A stretch of DNA of 56,151 bases from CAYMCQ01 sp964389025 (GCA_964389025.1 CAYMCQ010000020.1:1-56151); one strand, 5' to 3'. Shown: positions 25,354-34,809, numbered from the stretch's first letter. Translations and numbers: made by a program. The notes: a model not told the origin generated them from the sequence alone.

Positions 25354-26288
25354 GCCGCTACGTTGATTCCTCGCGCCTCGACGTGGAATCCGCTTGCGGC
25401 ACGCGTGACTAGCAGAGTTCTCATCCCGTTTCGCAGCGATGATATTTTTTCGTGGCCGCTCGCGCCCAAGGTCAGCAACGCGGTCGAAAGCGCGTCAGTT
25501 TCAGTCGCCGCCGGCGAAATCACCGCGGCCAGCAACGCGCCGGAAACCGGCTGGCCTGTGCGCGGATCAATGACGTGGCCATATATTTTTCCATCGGCTT
25601 CAAAAGATTTTCCATAAACTGCGGAGACGGAAAGCGATTCGTCCTTTAGCTGGACGGTCGCAAGCAAAATTTTTTCTTCTTTCTGCAACGGCTGCTCGAT
25701 CGCGATTTTCCATGCGTCGCTGTCAGGCGGATGACCGATTGCATGAACGGTGCTGGTGCCGCCGTGAAGCAGCGCGCCTGTCACTCCGGCTTCGCGCAAA
25801 AGTTCGGCGGCGCGTTCGATGGCGTAGCCTTTGCCGATGGCGCCGAGGTCGAGCATCACGCCTTCGCGCGCGAAGCGGACGGTCAGGTCGGCGCGGTTCA
25901 GGTGGACGAGATGCATTCCAACCTTTGAGCGGGAATCGGCGAGTTCTTCCGGTGACGGAATTTTCCCTTCGCGCTGCATCAAGCCCCAGCACCACATCAG
26001 CGGCGCGACGGTGATGTCGAATGCGCCATCTGTTTCTTCGGAAAGTTTTTTTGCGTGTTCGAGCAGCGCGAATAGCGTGGGCGTAACGCGGACAGGCTCG
26101 CGCGCGGCACGGGCATTGAGCTGCGAGATTTCGCTCGACGGTTTGAACAAGCTCAGTTGCGCTTCGAGCCGCTCGATTTCTTCAAGCGCTTCTTCGCCCG
26201 CGGCGCGGAGTGAGGCGGAGTTTTCCCCGTGCAACGCGATTTCGAATCGCGTGGCCATGGCGTTCAGGGCGACGGCAACGGTGTTCAT
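25335..26288 (-). CDS. apbE: FAD:protein FMN transferase
   Basis: ApbE-family flavin transferase, 317 residues, which attaches FMN covalently to Thr/Ser of extracytoplasmic flavoproteins. The signature DLGAIGKGYAIE lies near residue 150, LHGGTSTVHAIG near 175, HVIDPRTGQPVSG near 235 and the metal site AATETDALSTALL near 258. No lipobox or signal peptide is visible at this start, unlike many homologues. An intrinsic terminator for the upstream gene ends only a few bases before its ATG. Confidence 0.9.
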   Translation of the reverse strand: MNTVAVALNAMATRFEIALHGENSASLRAAGEEALEEIERLEAQLSLFKPSSEISQLNARAAREPVRVTPTLFALLEHAKKLSEETDGAFDITVAPLMWCWGLMQREGKIPSPEELADSRSKVGMHLVHLNRADLTVRFAREGVMLDLGAIGKGYAIERAAELLREAGVTGALLHGGTSTVHAIGHPPDSDAWKIAIEQPLQKEEKILLATVQLKDESLSVSAVYGKSFEADGKIYGHVIDPRTGQPVSGALLAAVISPAATETDALSTALLTLGASGHEKISSLRNGMRTLLVTRAASGFHVEARGINVAAEVTRL

Positions 26289-26292
26289 GGCG

Positions 26293-26328
26293 AAAAAATT
26301 CGGGTTCCGCAGGAATCTGCGAAACCCG
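26293..26328 (-). terminator. Intrinsic terminator of the Gfo/Idh/MocA gene
   Basis: On the minus strand a hairpin (CGGGTTTCGCAG/CTGCGGAACCCG, 11 of 12 paired, 4-base loop) is followed by AATTTTTT. It lies between the oxidoreductase stop and the apbE ATG, about five bases from the latter, leaving no room for a separate apbE promoter. Confidence 0.75.
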
Positions 26329-26347
26329 TGAGGTGTTCCCGATCAAA

Positions 26348-27724
26348 TCAGGACAATTCGTTCCAGCCATAGGTCGGCATTTTGATTTCACGCCCGTCGC
26401 CGGTCGTGACTTTGCGGGTCTTCTCGTCGAAGTGGCACATGATGCTGAGCCGTTCAGATGCTTCCGCCAGCGAAACGATCGTCTGCACGCGAATGGCCAG
26501 GTCAATGCCACAGTTCGGTTGTTTATTGGCGCGGATGCTGTCGAACCAGTTCTTCTCGTGCGCCTCGAAGGATTCGGCTGCGAACGCCTCGCTGGTTTCG
26601 GGATCAATTTCGTCGGCGAAGGGTCGCTCGGGTTTCAGTTCAACTTTATTGCCGCCCATGGTAAGGCTGGCCTTGTGGCCACGGATCATTTCCTGCGTGC
26701 CCTGTTCGTTGACCGAGCTGGTGGTGATGTGCATGACCATACCGCTGGGGAACTCAGCGATGATCTGGATGATTTCCGGCACGTCGCGCTCCAGCGCGCC
26801 CGGCATGTATTTGTCCGAATGGGCTGGCTTGCTGCCGACGCAGGCCACTCGCTTGGGGAACTCCGGGTTGCCCGTGGCGAGCATGTAGGGATGCGCCTTG
26901 TGCGGAACGAGGTCGCTCATCAAGCCACCGCAATAAGGATAGTATTTGCGCCAGCGAAAATAATCTTCCGGATTGAACTCCTTTTTCCGCGCGACTTGGC
27001 CAAGCCACATCTTCCAATCAATGTCATTCGCGGTCGCCCAGCTTTGAATCGCGTAGTTCCACTCCCCTTTCACGTTGCTGCCCGGCCCACTGTTGCGCAT
27101 ATATGAACCTTGGCTCATGACCACCGGCCCAATCTTGCCGGCTTTGATCCACTCGGCCGCCTTGTGCCATTTGAGATCGGACGTGCCCTGCGAGCCGACC
27201 TGCAAAATCTTGCCTGTCTTCTTGACGGTGTCCCAAACCTCGAACGCTTCGCCAAGGTAGCGAGTCATCGGTTTTTCGCAATAAACGTGTTTGCCGGCGT
27301 TCAACGCGTCTAGGGTGCAGCGGGCATGCCAATGGTCCACCGTGGCGACGGTGACCGCGTCAATGTCCTTCTGGGCAAGCAGATCCCGGTAATCCGCAAA
27401 GCCCTTCACGTCGCCGCCGATGACCGCCTTGGCTGCCTCGACGCGGTGTTTCGACACGTCGCAGACGGCAACCTGCACGATATTGTTTTCGCCCGCCTTG
27501 GATTTCTGCGTGCGGATGTGTCCCGTGCCCATGTTGCCGACGCCGATGTAGCCGACTGCGATGCGGCTGTTCGCGCCAGCGACATTGGCCGACGGAGCCT
27601 GGTTTTGTCCATAGACCGGCGCTCGGAAAATGGGTGTCGCGGCCACGGCTGCCGCAGCGGTTGCGGTTTTGCGGATGAACGAGCGGCGGGTTTCGCTGGT
27701 GGAAACGGGTTTGGTGTTGTCCAT
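26348..27724 (-). CDS. Gfo/Idh/MocA-family oxidoreductase with Tat signal
   Basis: A 458-residue NAD(P)-dependent sugar or cyclitol oxidoreductase homologue. The start at 27724 gives a Tat signal, TRRSFIRKTATAAAAVAATP. The Rossmann motif follows (AVGYIGVGNMGTGH), then the EKPMTRYLGEAF motif with the catalytic-region Lys (CEKP). Exported members of this family are expanded in Verrucomicrobiota and Planctomycetes; cofactor and substrate are seldom known. It is followed by an intrinsic terminator, so it is probably transcribed alone. Confidence 0.9.
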   Translation of the reverse strand: MDNTKPVSTSETRRSFIRKTATAAAAVAATPIFRAPVYGQNQAPSANVAGANSRIAVGYIGVGNMGTGHIRTQKSKAGENNIVQVAVCDVSKHRVEAAKAVIGGDVKGFADYRDLLAQKDIDAVTVATVDHWHARCTLDALNAGKHVYCEKPMTRYLGEAFEVWDTVKKTGKILQVGSQGTSDLKWHKAAEWIKAGKIGPVVMSQGSYMRNSGPGSNVKGEWNYAIQSWATANDIDWKMWLGQVARKKEFNPEDYFRWRKYYPYCGGLMSDLVPHKAHPYMLATGNPEFPKRVACVGSKPAHSDKYMPGALERDVPEIIQIIAEFPSGMVMHITTSSVNEQGTQEMIRGHKASLTMGGNKVELKPERPFADEIDPETSEAFAAESFEAHEKNWFDSIRANKQPNCGIDLAIRVQTIVSLAEASERLSIMCHFDEKTRKVTTGDGREIKMPTYGWNELS

Positions 27725-27863
27725 AAATATTTGAAGTTGATTTGACGAGCCTAGCGAAAAAAAATTCAGGGTCAATGCCCCGTTTAATTTTCTTGATCCA
27801 AATCCTCCTGTTAATTCCAACGCGCACGCGCGAAACAGATTACGATCCCGGGAAAGATTAAAC

Positions 27864-28466
27864 TTAAGAACCTTGTTTGCCTTTTCGCTTCCACCACATC
27901 ATCAACTCCAGCCCCGTCCGATTCGGATAGGATCGCGGAACCCACTCTTTCAGCAATTCAAAGTGCGGCGAGAATCGTCGCACAACCTCCTCGCGTGTGG
28001 TTCCGAAAGGCGGGCCGTCTTCGTCGGGGATCAAATAGTGGACGGCAAGAAATTGTCCGGCGGGCTTGAGCCAGCGCAAAACGGCCCTCACGTAATCGTC
28101 GCGTTCCTTCGGATCAATCGCGCAGAACAGCGTGTGCTCGAAAAGCCAGTCGAACAACTGTGCCGGTTCGTCGCGTAAAAAATCTATGAGCTGAAACTCT
28201 GCTTCGAGTCCGGCGGCTTTTGTTTTCTCGTTCGAAAGCTGGATTGCGCTTGGCGCGATGTCGAAACCGAACGGACTGAAGCCGGCCTTCGCCCACTCGC
28301 GCGCGTCATGACCGGTTCCACAGCCCGGCACGCAAACCGTGCCGCGCGCCAAATCAGGATGCGCCGCCAGAAAATCCACAAGCCCCGGCGACGGCCCTCC
28401 TTTCTCCCACGGCATGTCGCCTGTTTCGTAACGCAACTGCCAATAATCCTTGTTCAGTTCGGGCAT
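27864..28466 (-). CDS. TPMT-like class I SAM methyltransferase
   Basis: A 200-residue methyltransferase beginning MPELNKDYWQLRYETGDMPW at 28466; the longer open frame upstream is out-of-frame overlap with the ABC gene. Motif I is VCVPGCGTGHDA and the fold continues with FGFDIAPSAIQLS and LFCAIDPKERDDYVRAVLRW, matching the thiopurine S-methyltransferase family. Bacterial members methylate thiols, selenium or tellurium compounds, or halides. Its ATG is one base after the stop of the ABC ATPase, so it is likely co-transcribed with the exporter. Confidence 0.85.
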   Translation of the reverse strand: MPELNKDYWQLRYETGDMPWEKGGPSPGLVDFLAAHPDLARGTVCVPGCGTGHDAREWAKAGFSPFGFDIAPSAIQLSNEKTKAAGLEAEFQLIDFLRDEPAQLFDWLFEHTLFCAIDPKERDDYVRAVLRWLKPAGQFLAVHYLIPDEDGPPFGTTREEVVRRFSPHFELLKEWVPRSYPNRTGLELMMWWKRKGKQGS

Positions 28467-28467
28467 G

Positions 28468-29163
28468 TTAATTGGTTGGCTGTCTGGCTCCGCCAATTTG
28501 TCCGTCCACAAGTTCAACAACCTTTGGCGCGATGCCGGCAATCCTGGCGTCGTGCGTGGCGATGATGAGCGTGGTTTGACGCTCGGCGCGCAGTGAGCAG
28601 AGCAACTGGATGATTTCGTCGCCGGTGTGCGAATCCAAATTGCCGGTCGGTTCATCGGCCAGAACCAATTCCGGCTCGTTGATGAGCGCGCGGGCGATGG
28701 CCACACGTTGCTGTTCGCCGCCGGAAAGTTCGTAGGGGCGGTGCTCGACTCGTTCTTTCAAGCCAACGCGGGCGAGCAACTCGCGTCCTCGCGCTTCGGT
28801 GGCGGCAACCGGCCTGCGCGCGATTCGCGCCGGCAGGCAGACATTTTCCAGCGCGTCGAGTTCCGGCAGCAAATGATACGCCTGAAAAACAAAGCCGATT
28901 TTTGCGTTGCGCAATTTTGCCAGTTCGCCATTCGACATGGCCGTGAGATTTTTTTCCGCGAACCAAATTTCGCCCGCGCTCGGCGAATCGAGTCCGCCAA
29001 GCAAATGCAGGAGCGTGCTTTTGCCCGCGCCGGACGCGCCGCGCAGCGACAGAAAATCGCCGCGATTGACCGTCACGTTCACTCCGCGCAAGACTTCGAG
29101 CGAGCGGGCGCCCATGACGTAAGTTTTGCTGACGCCACGCGCAGAAAGCAGGGCTTCACTCAT
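28468..29163 (-). CDS. lolD: LolD-like ABC transporter ATP-binding protein
   Basis: A 231-residue ATPase of the LolD/MacB type. Walker A GASGAGKST, Q-loop FVFQAYHLLPEL, signature LSGGEQQRV, Walker B LVLADEPTGNLD and the switch His (IIATHD) are all intact. With the adjacent permease it would release lipoproteins from the inner membrane toward the outer membrane. The gene follows the permease by 23 bases. Confidence 0.88.
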   Translation of the reverse strand: MSEALLSARGVSKTYVMGARSLEVLRGVNVTVNRGDFLSLRGASGAGKSTLLHLLGGLDSPSAGEIWFAEKNLTAMSNGELAKLRNAKIGFVFQAYHLLPELDALENVCLPARIARRPVAATEARGRELLARVGLKERVEHRPYELSGGEQQRVAIARALINEPELVLADEPTGNLDSHTGDEIIQLLCSLRAERQTTLIIATHDARIAGIAPKVVELVDGQIGGARQPTN

Positions 29164-29186
29164 GCGCAGCCTCGTTGTCAGAAATC

Positions 29187-30458
29187 CTATTCATAACGCA
29201 GCGCCTCCACGGGTTTGAGCCGACTCGCCGTCCACGCCGGAATCACGCCGCTCAAAATGCAAAGCACGAGCGCCGTGCCGCAAATGACCGCGATGTCACG
29301 CGGATCAATCAGCGCGGGCAGTTCGTGAAAACCGTAAATGGCGGCGGGAAACAATTCCAAGTCCAACGCGCGCCGGAGGAAATGAAGAAATTCATTCCGA
29401 TAACTCACGGCGAGCATTCCCAACCCGAAGCCGGACGTGACGCCAATGATTCCAACAATCACGCTCTGACTTAGAAAAATCGCCATCACCTGTAACTGGC
29501 TTGTGCCGAGCGCTTTGAGCATTCCAATTTCGCGGGTCTTCTGGACGACGAACGTGATGAGCGTGCTCGTCATGCACAGTGCGGCGACGATCATGATGAA
29601 AAAAAGGACGATGAACATGACGTTTTTTTCCGCAACGAGCGAGCTGAACAGGTTTGAATTTTCCTCGATCCACGTCGAGATGCGATACCCTGCGCCGAGC
29701 GCATGACGCAGTTCGCCGCGCACTTCGTCCACCTGATATGGGTCGCGCAGCATCACGAACAACCCGTGAACGGTGTCATCCAGCCCGTAAAACTCCTGCG
29801 CGTTTTCGAGCGACGTGACGACGACCGAGGCATTGTAATCAAAATAGCCGACGTCAAAAATCCCGCGCACCTCGTAGTCATCCGGCATGACCACCACTTC
29901 CTTTTCTTTGCCGCGATTTTTTCTCATCCGCTCCACGTCACGCGGTGAAGTGATTGCGACTTTGTCGCCAACGTTGATCTGCATGTGGGTGGCAAACTCC
30001 GTTCCGATGAGCAAGCCGCGACCGCCCACGTCAAAATTTCCTTCGATGATGCTTTTTGGAAGAACACTCACGCCGCCTTCGGTCTGCGGATCGACGCCGC
30101 GCACCCACGGAACGTGAAAGCGCGAACCCTTTGGATCGTTTTGCGTCTCGACGAACACCGGCCCGAGCACAAATGGTGAAACGCCGCGCACGCTCTGGTT
30201 TGATTTCACGACGTTCATGACCCCGGCGTAGTCCTTCATCATGCCCTCGCGCCCGGAAATGCGCAGGTGCGTGTTGAAGCCGAGGACTTTGTCGCGCAAC
30301 TCCTTGTCGAACCCCGTCATCACGCTGATGACGATGATGAGGACGGCGACGGCCAGTGCAACGCCGAGGATGGAGATGAGCGTGATGACGGAAACAAAGG
30401 TGCGTCGCGGCCGCAAATAACGCAGCGACAAAAGAAGTTCCAGCGGCAACCGGGACAT
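29187..30458 (-). CDS. lolC: LolC/LolE-family lipoprotein-releasing permease
   Basis: A 423-residue membrane component with one N-terminal TM (about 20-50), a large periplasmic MacB-type domain (about 50-270) and three C-terminal TM segments in an FtsX domain. The N-terminus LELLLSLRYLRPRRTFVSVI and the C-terminal PAWTASRLKPVEALRYE are characteristic. Only one permease gene is present, so a homodimer is expected. First gene of a three-gene set with the ATPase and the methyltransferase. Confidence 0.9.
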   Translation of the reverse strand: MSRLPLELLLSLRYLRPRRTFVSVITLISILGVALAVAVLIIVISVMTGFDKELRDKVLGFNTHLRISGREGMMKDYAGVMNVVKSNQSVRGVSPFVLGPVFVETQNDPKGSRFHVPWVRGVDPQTEGGVSVLPKSIIEGNFDVGGRGLLIGTEFATHMQINVGDKVAITSPRDVERMRKNRGKEKEVVVMPDDYEVRGIFDVGYFDYNASVVVTSLENAQEFYGLDDTVHGLFVMLRDPYQVDEVRGELRHALGAGYRISTWIEENSNLFSSLVAEKNVMFIVLFFIMIVAALCMTSTLITFVVQKTREIGMLKALGTSQLQVMAIFLSQSVIVGIIGVTSGFGLGMLAVSYRNEFLHFLRRALDLELFPAAIYGFHELPALIDPRDIAVICGTALVLCILSGVIPAWTASRLKPVEALRYE

Positions 30459-30514
30459 GGGCGGAAGCTAAACGGCGCGCGAACGAGTGTCAATGAATCC
30501 GCTCTCCATTTCTT

Positions 30515-30583
30515 CTTAATCCTAATCTTACTCTTACTCGTCCGGCGCTACGGGCTGTGGGTAAGATCAGGATTAGGATTAAG
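30515..30583. repeat. Word-repeat inverted element (taatctta word)
   Basis: Arms 30515-30537 (cttaatcctaatcttactc and on) and 30561-30583, complementary at about 20 of 23 bases with a 23-base loop. It sits between the divergently transcribed lolC-like gene and the small membrane protein. A related copy is at 45256-45330. Confidence 0.75.
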
Positions 30584-30646
30584 ATTACGAGAAGGAAGGG
30601 AACATGCTTGACGCCTGAGCCGCAACTTTCCATTCTCACCAGGACC

Positions 30647-30943
30647 ATGAGCAAAGCACAATTTTGGATTTTGAATTTCCTCGGCGGAATTTGCGCCATG
30701 CTGATTGTGGGCGTCGTGGTCTTCAGCAGGATCAACACGCGTTTGAACGACACTGTTTCTCAAACGCAAAACCGCCTGCAGCCGCAGCTTGCCGAAGCCC
30801 AGCAACAATTCATACCGTTTGAAAATCTCGCGGTGCGGGTGGGGCATGGCGCGCAGACCAACGCCGTCCTGCTCAATTTGATGCGCAAACACGGAGTGAG
30901 CGTCTCCCTCAATATCGGCGGACAAACCAAACAAGTGCCGTGA
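30647..30943 (+). CDS. Small single-TM protein, unknown
   Basis: A 98-residue protein with a cytoplasmic start, one TM (about 5-27, FWILNFLGGICAMLIVGVVV), and a polar extracytoplasmic part predicted coiled coil (about 30-65). The start at 30647 is preferred because earlier frames run through a repeat. The end overlaps the next gene by four bases (GTGA), implying coupled translation. No family recognised; probably part of a complex with the next two proteins. Confidence 0.6.
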   Translation: MSKAQFWILNFLGGICAMLIVGVVVFSRINTRLNDTVSQTQNRLQPQLAEAQQQFIPFENLAVRVGHGAQTNAVLLNLMRKHGVSVSLNIGGQTKQVP

Positions 30944-31305
30944 ACAACCGACCCGAAAAATCCGGCACTGGACGGCACGAATTTCGCGCTGCGCACGGGC
31001 CGCATCTTTTCTGGATATTGCTGATCTTGTTCCTCGCGCTGGGAACGGATTATGCCTTCCGGCTCGTTGACCTCAGGCAGCAGCACGCTTTACTGACGCA
31101 ATTCCAAACGCAGCAGAAACAAAGTTTTGCCAAGATCGCCCAGATGAAGGAAACCGCGAGGAAAGTTTATGCGCTTTCCGTCGAGCTGGCGCAAATCGCG
31201 CCGACCAATGCCGTCGTGGAGCAAATCGTCATGGAGTCAGGCATTCCATACACGCCGCGGCCCGCCCCGGTTTCCACAAATCAAAACGCGCAAACCAACA
31301 AATAG
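30940..31305 (+). CDS. Small single-TM coiled-coil protein, unknown
   Basis: A 121-residue protein starting at a GTG that overlaps the preceding stop. TM at about 23-42 (LFWILLILFLALGTDYAFRL) followed by a coiled coil (about 45-95, LRQQHALLTQFQTQQKQSFA) and a Pro/Asn tail. Same layout as the preceding protein, so the two may form a hetero-oligomer or be distant paralogues. Function unknown. Confidence 0.6.
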   Translation: MNNRPEKSGTGRHEFRAAHGPHLFWILLILFLALGTDYAFRLVDLRQQHALLTQFQTQQKQSFAKIAQMKETARKVYALSVELAQIAPTNAVVEQIVMESGIPYTPRPAPVSTNQNAQTNK

Positions 31306-31306
31306 C

Positions 31307-32368
31307 ATGCCCGTTGCCGCAAGCTTTTCCGGCCACGGCGCGACCGCGCCGAAGCGAAGCGAAGGCGGGCACGCCGTCCAAAAAATTTTTCTGTGCTGTT
31401 TGATTTTGTCCGCAACACCCGCCGCTTATCCACAGGAGGAAAAAACATCAGACGAACCGGCGACGAACATTTCTGCCGCCGGCTCGGTGCGCGCTTACCT
31501 CGAAGTGCAGGAAAAACTTCATGCGACGCTGCTGGCCATTGACCGTTACCAGAAAGAAGCCGACGCGGCGGCTGCGCGTGCCGCGGAAACATCCGCCTCG
31601 CGCGTCGCGGAATCCTTCACCACCCGGCTGACGGCCATTGAGCAATCACTGAACACCCAGCGCGCGCAACAGGAGCAGTCCCGGGACAAATCAGACCGTT
31701 TCATGCTGACGCTCACGGGCGTGTTTGGCGCGCTCGGCCTGCTCGCGCTTCTCGGGGCAGCGTGGCTGCACTTGCGAGCGGCGAACCGCCTCGCGGAAGT
31801 CGTGGCCGCTTCGCGCGTGTCCGGACTTGGGTTTGGCCGCGTCCCCTCCTCGCTCGAAGCGGGCGATCTGCCCGCGACAGTTTCACCGGATTCAAATTTG
31901 CCCGGCACGATTTCCCGGCTCGAAAAACGCATTCGCGAACTTGAAATGGCCGCGCATATTTTGCCCCCGACCGGCTCTGCCGAAGTGAAAACAAACGGCC
32001 ACGCGCCGGAACCCGGGGCCGCCGTCGAACCCGGTTCCGCGACCGAGATGCGGACCAGACTTTTGCTCGGCAAAGGACAATCGCTCTTGCACCTGAACAA
32101 AATTCAGGAAGCCATTGCGTGTTTCGACGAAGCGCTTGAAATCGAACCAACGAACCCCGAAGCGCTCATCAAAAAAGGCACTGCGCTGGAACGGCAGGAG
32201 AAATTGAAGGAGGCGATCGAATACTACGACCGCGCCATCGAAGTTGACGGTTCGCTGACGATTGCATATCTGCAAAAAGGCGGCGTGTTCAATCGCCTCG
32301 AACTCTACAGCATGGCGCAGGAATGTTACGAGCAGGCGTTGCGCACCCATGAGAGACAATCCGCGTAA
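31307..32368 (+). CDS. Membrane-anchored TPR protein
   Basis: A 353-residue protein with a hydrophobic segment near 28-43 that looks like a signal peptide (FLCCLILSATPAAYPQ), coiled coil at 60-125, a TM at about 130-152, a linker, and two to three TPR repeats at about 245-345 (LLGKGQSLLHLNKIQEAIAC and following). The ATG at 31307 lies just after the preceding stop, completing a three-gene operon of membrane proteins. The first 24 residues are encoded by a palindromic GC-rich stretch and may not be native. TPRs suggest a scaffolding role. Confidence 0.7.
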   Translation: MPVAASFSGHGATAPKRSEGGHAVQKIFLCCLILSATPAAYPQEEKTSDEPATNISAAGSVRAYLEVQEKLHATLLAIDRYQKEADAAAARAAETSASRVAESFTTRLTAIEQSLNTQRAQQEQSRDKSDRFMLTLTGVFGALGLLALLGAAWLHLRAANRLAEVVAASRVSGLGFGRVPSSLEAGDLPATVSPDSNLPGTISRLEKRIRELEMAAHILPPTGSAEVKTNGHAPEPGAAVEPGSATEMRTRLLLGKGQSLLHLNKIQEAIACFDEALEIEPTNPEALIKKGTALERQEKLKEAIEYYDRAIEVDGSLTIAYLQKGGVFNRLELYSMAQECYEQALRTHERQSA

Positions 32369-32556
32369 CCGGCCTTGCCTCGAAAGGCGATCATACGGCT
32401 GGATGACGCCCGGCACCCCCTTCCGGAAATTGATTTTGGCAAGCACTCTTGGCCGGAACGATTTAGTCAGCGAGAGGCTGGCGCGAATCCACAACGCCGC
32501 GCTCCGGCTGCCCCTTAACTGAATCGTTCAGGCTTGGAGACCGCCGAAAACTTTTC

Positions 32557-33819
32557 ATGCAAGACGTGTTGAAGCTTGGAAAATATTCCATCGGCGTTGG
32601 CGACCGGTTCGCGCAACAAGCCCGGGCGCAACTGCGCGCGTGCGTCCTGCTGGCGCAACGCGGAGTCGAAGTCACGCCTGTCTGGAACAAATCAAACCGC
32701 GAACATCAAATCATTCGCTCGGAACCAGCGGGCGTCCGCGCCGCAGCGGCAGCAGCCGTCGCCGACCTCGGCTGGAAAAAACCGTGGCACGTTGATGCCG
32801 ACCACATCCGGCTCGAAACCGCGGATCGCTTCATCCCGCACTCGGACTATTATACGATTGACGTCGCGGACTCGATCGGGAAATCCGCTTCGGACGAAAC
32901 TGTTGAAAAATTCGTCGAGCGCCATCCCGAACTCACAGACGGGTTGAGAATTCCGGGAATTGAAGGCGCTTTGAAAGTCACGCGCGCCGATGCCGGGCGC
33001 ATTGCGCGGAAATATTTGTCAGCCACGCAGGCGGCGGCGGTGATTTATCGCCACATTGCCAAAGCCAAGGGGGAAGGAAAATTCATCACCGAAGTTTCGA
33101 TGGATGAAACCGATTCGCCGCAAACGCCGCCCGAATTACTGGTCATTCTCGCCGCACTGTCGGACGAGCGCGTGCCGCTGCAAACCATTGCGCCAAAGTT
33201 CACCGGACGCTTCAACAAGGGCGTGGACTACGCCGGCGACGTGGCGCAGTTTGAAAAGGAATTTAACGATGACCTCGCCGTCATCCGATTTGCAATCACG
33301 CAATATCGCCTTCCGGACAATTTGAAACTCAGCGTCCACTCAGGCAGCGACAAGTTTTCCATCTACGCGCCCATCCGCACTGCCTTGCGCCGCCATGATG
33401 CCGGACTGCACCTCAAAACCGCCGGCACGACGTGGCTTGAAGAGCTGATTGGCCTGGCCGAAGCGGGCGGCGAAAGCCTGGCGCTGGCGAAGGAGATTTA
33501 TGCCGAAGCATTGGCGCGACTGGACGAACTGTGCGCCCCGTATGCAAGCGTCATTGACATTGACCGCGCGAAACTGCCTGGCGCAGAAACGGCCGCGGGC
33601 TGGACTTCGGAGCAATTCGCCGCCGCGCTGCGGCACGATCCGAAATGTCCGCAGTTCAATTCATCCCTGCGCCAGTTGCTTCACGTCGCCTACAAACTTG
33701 CCGCGGCAAAAGGCGCCTGCTACCTCGGCCTCGTGCGAAATTCAAACGACCGCATTGCGAACAACGTGACGCATAACCTTTTCGAGCGGCATCTGAAACC
33801 GCTTTTCATCGAGAGTTGA
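32557..33819 (+). CDS. uxaE: Tagaturonate/fructuronate epimerase (UxaE family)
   Basis: A 420-residue protein of the UxaE family, metal-dependent epimerases that interconvert D-tagaturonate and D-fructuronate in hexuronate catabolism. Recognised from the N-terminal LGKYSIGVGDRFAQQ, the metal-site regions WHVDADHI and HSDYYTIDVAD, and KLSVHSGSDKFSIY near residue 260. The following SDR gene would reduce fructuronate to mannonate, so the pair bridges galacturonate to the mannonate branch. No uxaC, uxuA or kdgK is in the window. Confidence 0.85.
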   Translation: MQDVLKLGKYSIGVGDRFAQQARAQLRACVLLAQRGVEVTPVWNKSNREHQIIRSEPAGVRAAAAAAVADLGWKKPWHVDADHIRLETADRFIPHSDYYTIDVADSIGKSASDETVEKFVERHPELTDGLRIPGIEGALKVTRADAGRIARKYLSATQAAAVIYRHIAKAKGEGKFITEVSMDETDSPQTPPELLVILAALSDERVPLQTIAPKFTGRFNKGVDYAGDVAQFEKEFNDDLAVIRFAITQYRLPDNLKLSVHSGSDKFSIYAPIRTALRRHDAGLHLKTAGTTWLEELIGLAEAGGESLALAKEIYAEALARLDELCAPYASVIDIDRAKLPGAETAAGWTSEQFAAALRHDPKCPQFNSSLRQLLHVAYKLAAAKGACYLGLVRNSNDRIANNVTHNLFERHLKPLFIES

Positions 33820-33922
33820 ACGAAAGCGCGCCGTGTTGTTTTGCGCGTTCCGCAGTTCAGGCTTGACCGGTCATTGATTGCATTCAACATCACCTTCTTG
33901 CTCGTCAGTGTCGGAAACTATT

Positions 33923-34729
33923 ATGAACCTGTTTGATTTGTCGGGAGAAACCGCAGTCGTCATCGGCGGGACAGGCGCGCTTGGTGGCGCATTGGCCGAA
34001 GGGCTGGCGGAGGCTGGCGCGAAGGTCGCCGTAGTTGGCCGCAACAAGGAGCGGGGCGGGGCGCGGGCCGGGGCGATAACAAAAAGCGGGGGCACGGCCC
34101 AATTCTTTTCCGCCGACGCCGTTTCGCAATCGAGCCTGCGGGAAGCCCACCGGCAGATCGAAAAGCAATTCGGCGCGCCGACCATTCTTGTCAACGCCGC
34201 CGGTGGCAACGATCCAAAGGTCACCGTCACCGCCGAACAGCCGTTCGAGCAGATTGCGCTGGAGGACTGGCGCGCGAATTTCGATTTGAACCTCGTGGGC
34301 GGCGTTCTGCTGCCGTGCCGGGAGTTTGGCGCGGCGATGGTCCGGCGCGGCAAGGGCAGCATCATCAACATTGCCAGCGTGACAGCGCACGTTCCGCTGT
34401 CGCGCGTGGCGGCTTACTCCGCCGCCAAGGCCGCCGTGCTGAACCTCACGCTGTTTCTGGCGCGCGAGTGGGCCGGCAGGGGCGTGCGCGTGAATTCGAT
34501 CACGCCGGGATTTTTTCCCGCCGCGCAGAACCGCGTTTTGATCTTCAATGCCGACGGCTCGCCGACTCCACGGACAAACTCAATTCTCGGCCACACACCG
34601 ATGAGGCGGTTTGGGGAAGCGCGGGAACTCGCCGGCGCGGCCATTTTCCTCGCCAGCTCCAGAGCCAGCGGTTTCATCACGGGAACGGACATCCGGGTGG
34701 ACGGCGGGTTTCTCTCGCAGACGATTTAA
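33923..34729 (+). CDS. SDR-family D-mannonate oxidoreductase (UxuB/YjmF-like)
   Basis: Short-chain dehydrogenase of 268 residues. The nucleotide motif is IGGTGALGGALAEGL (GxxxGxG), catalytic residues are in IINIASVTAHV and YSAAK near residue 165, and the C-terminus is SGFITGTDIRVDGGF. Start 33923 (MNLFDLSGE) is standard for the family. Paired with UxaE it probably acts as the fructuronate reductase (mannonate-forming). The family is broad, so the assignment depends partly on context. Confidence 0.8.
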   Translation: MNLFDLSGETAVVIGGTGALGGALAEGLAEAGAKVAVVGRNKERGGARAGAITKSGGTAQFFSADAVSQSSLREAHRQIEKQFGAPTILVNAAGGNDPKVTVTAEQPFEQIALEDWRANFDLNLVGGVLLPCREFGAAMVRRGKGSIINIASVTAHVPLSRVAAYSAAKAAVLNLTLFLAREWAGRGVRVNSITPGFFPAAQNRVLIFNADGSPTPRTNSILGHTPMRRFGEARELAGAAIFLASSRASGFITGTDIRVDGGFLSQTI

Positions 34730-34809
34730 CCCGAAGTCCGAGCATACCATTGAGTTGATGGCGGAACCATCGGAGCGCGGCGCTTACGCCGCTTCACCTT
34801 TCGATTGCC

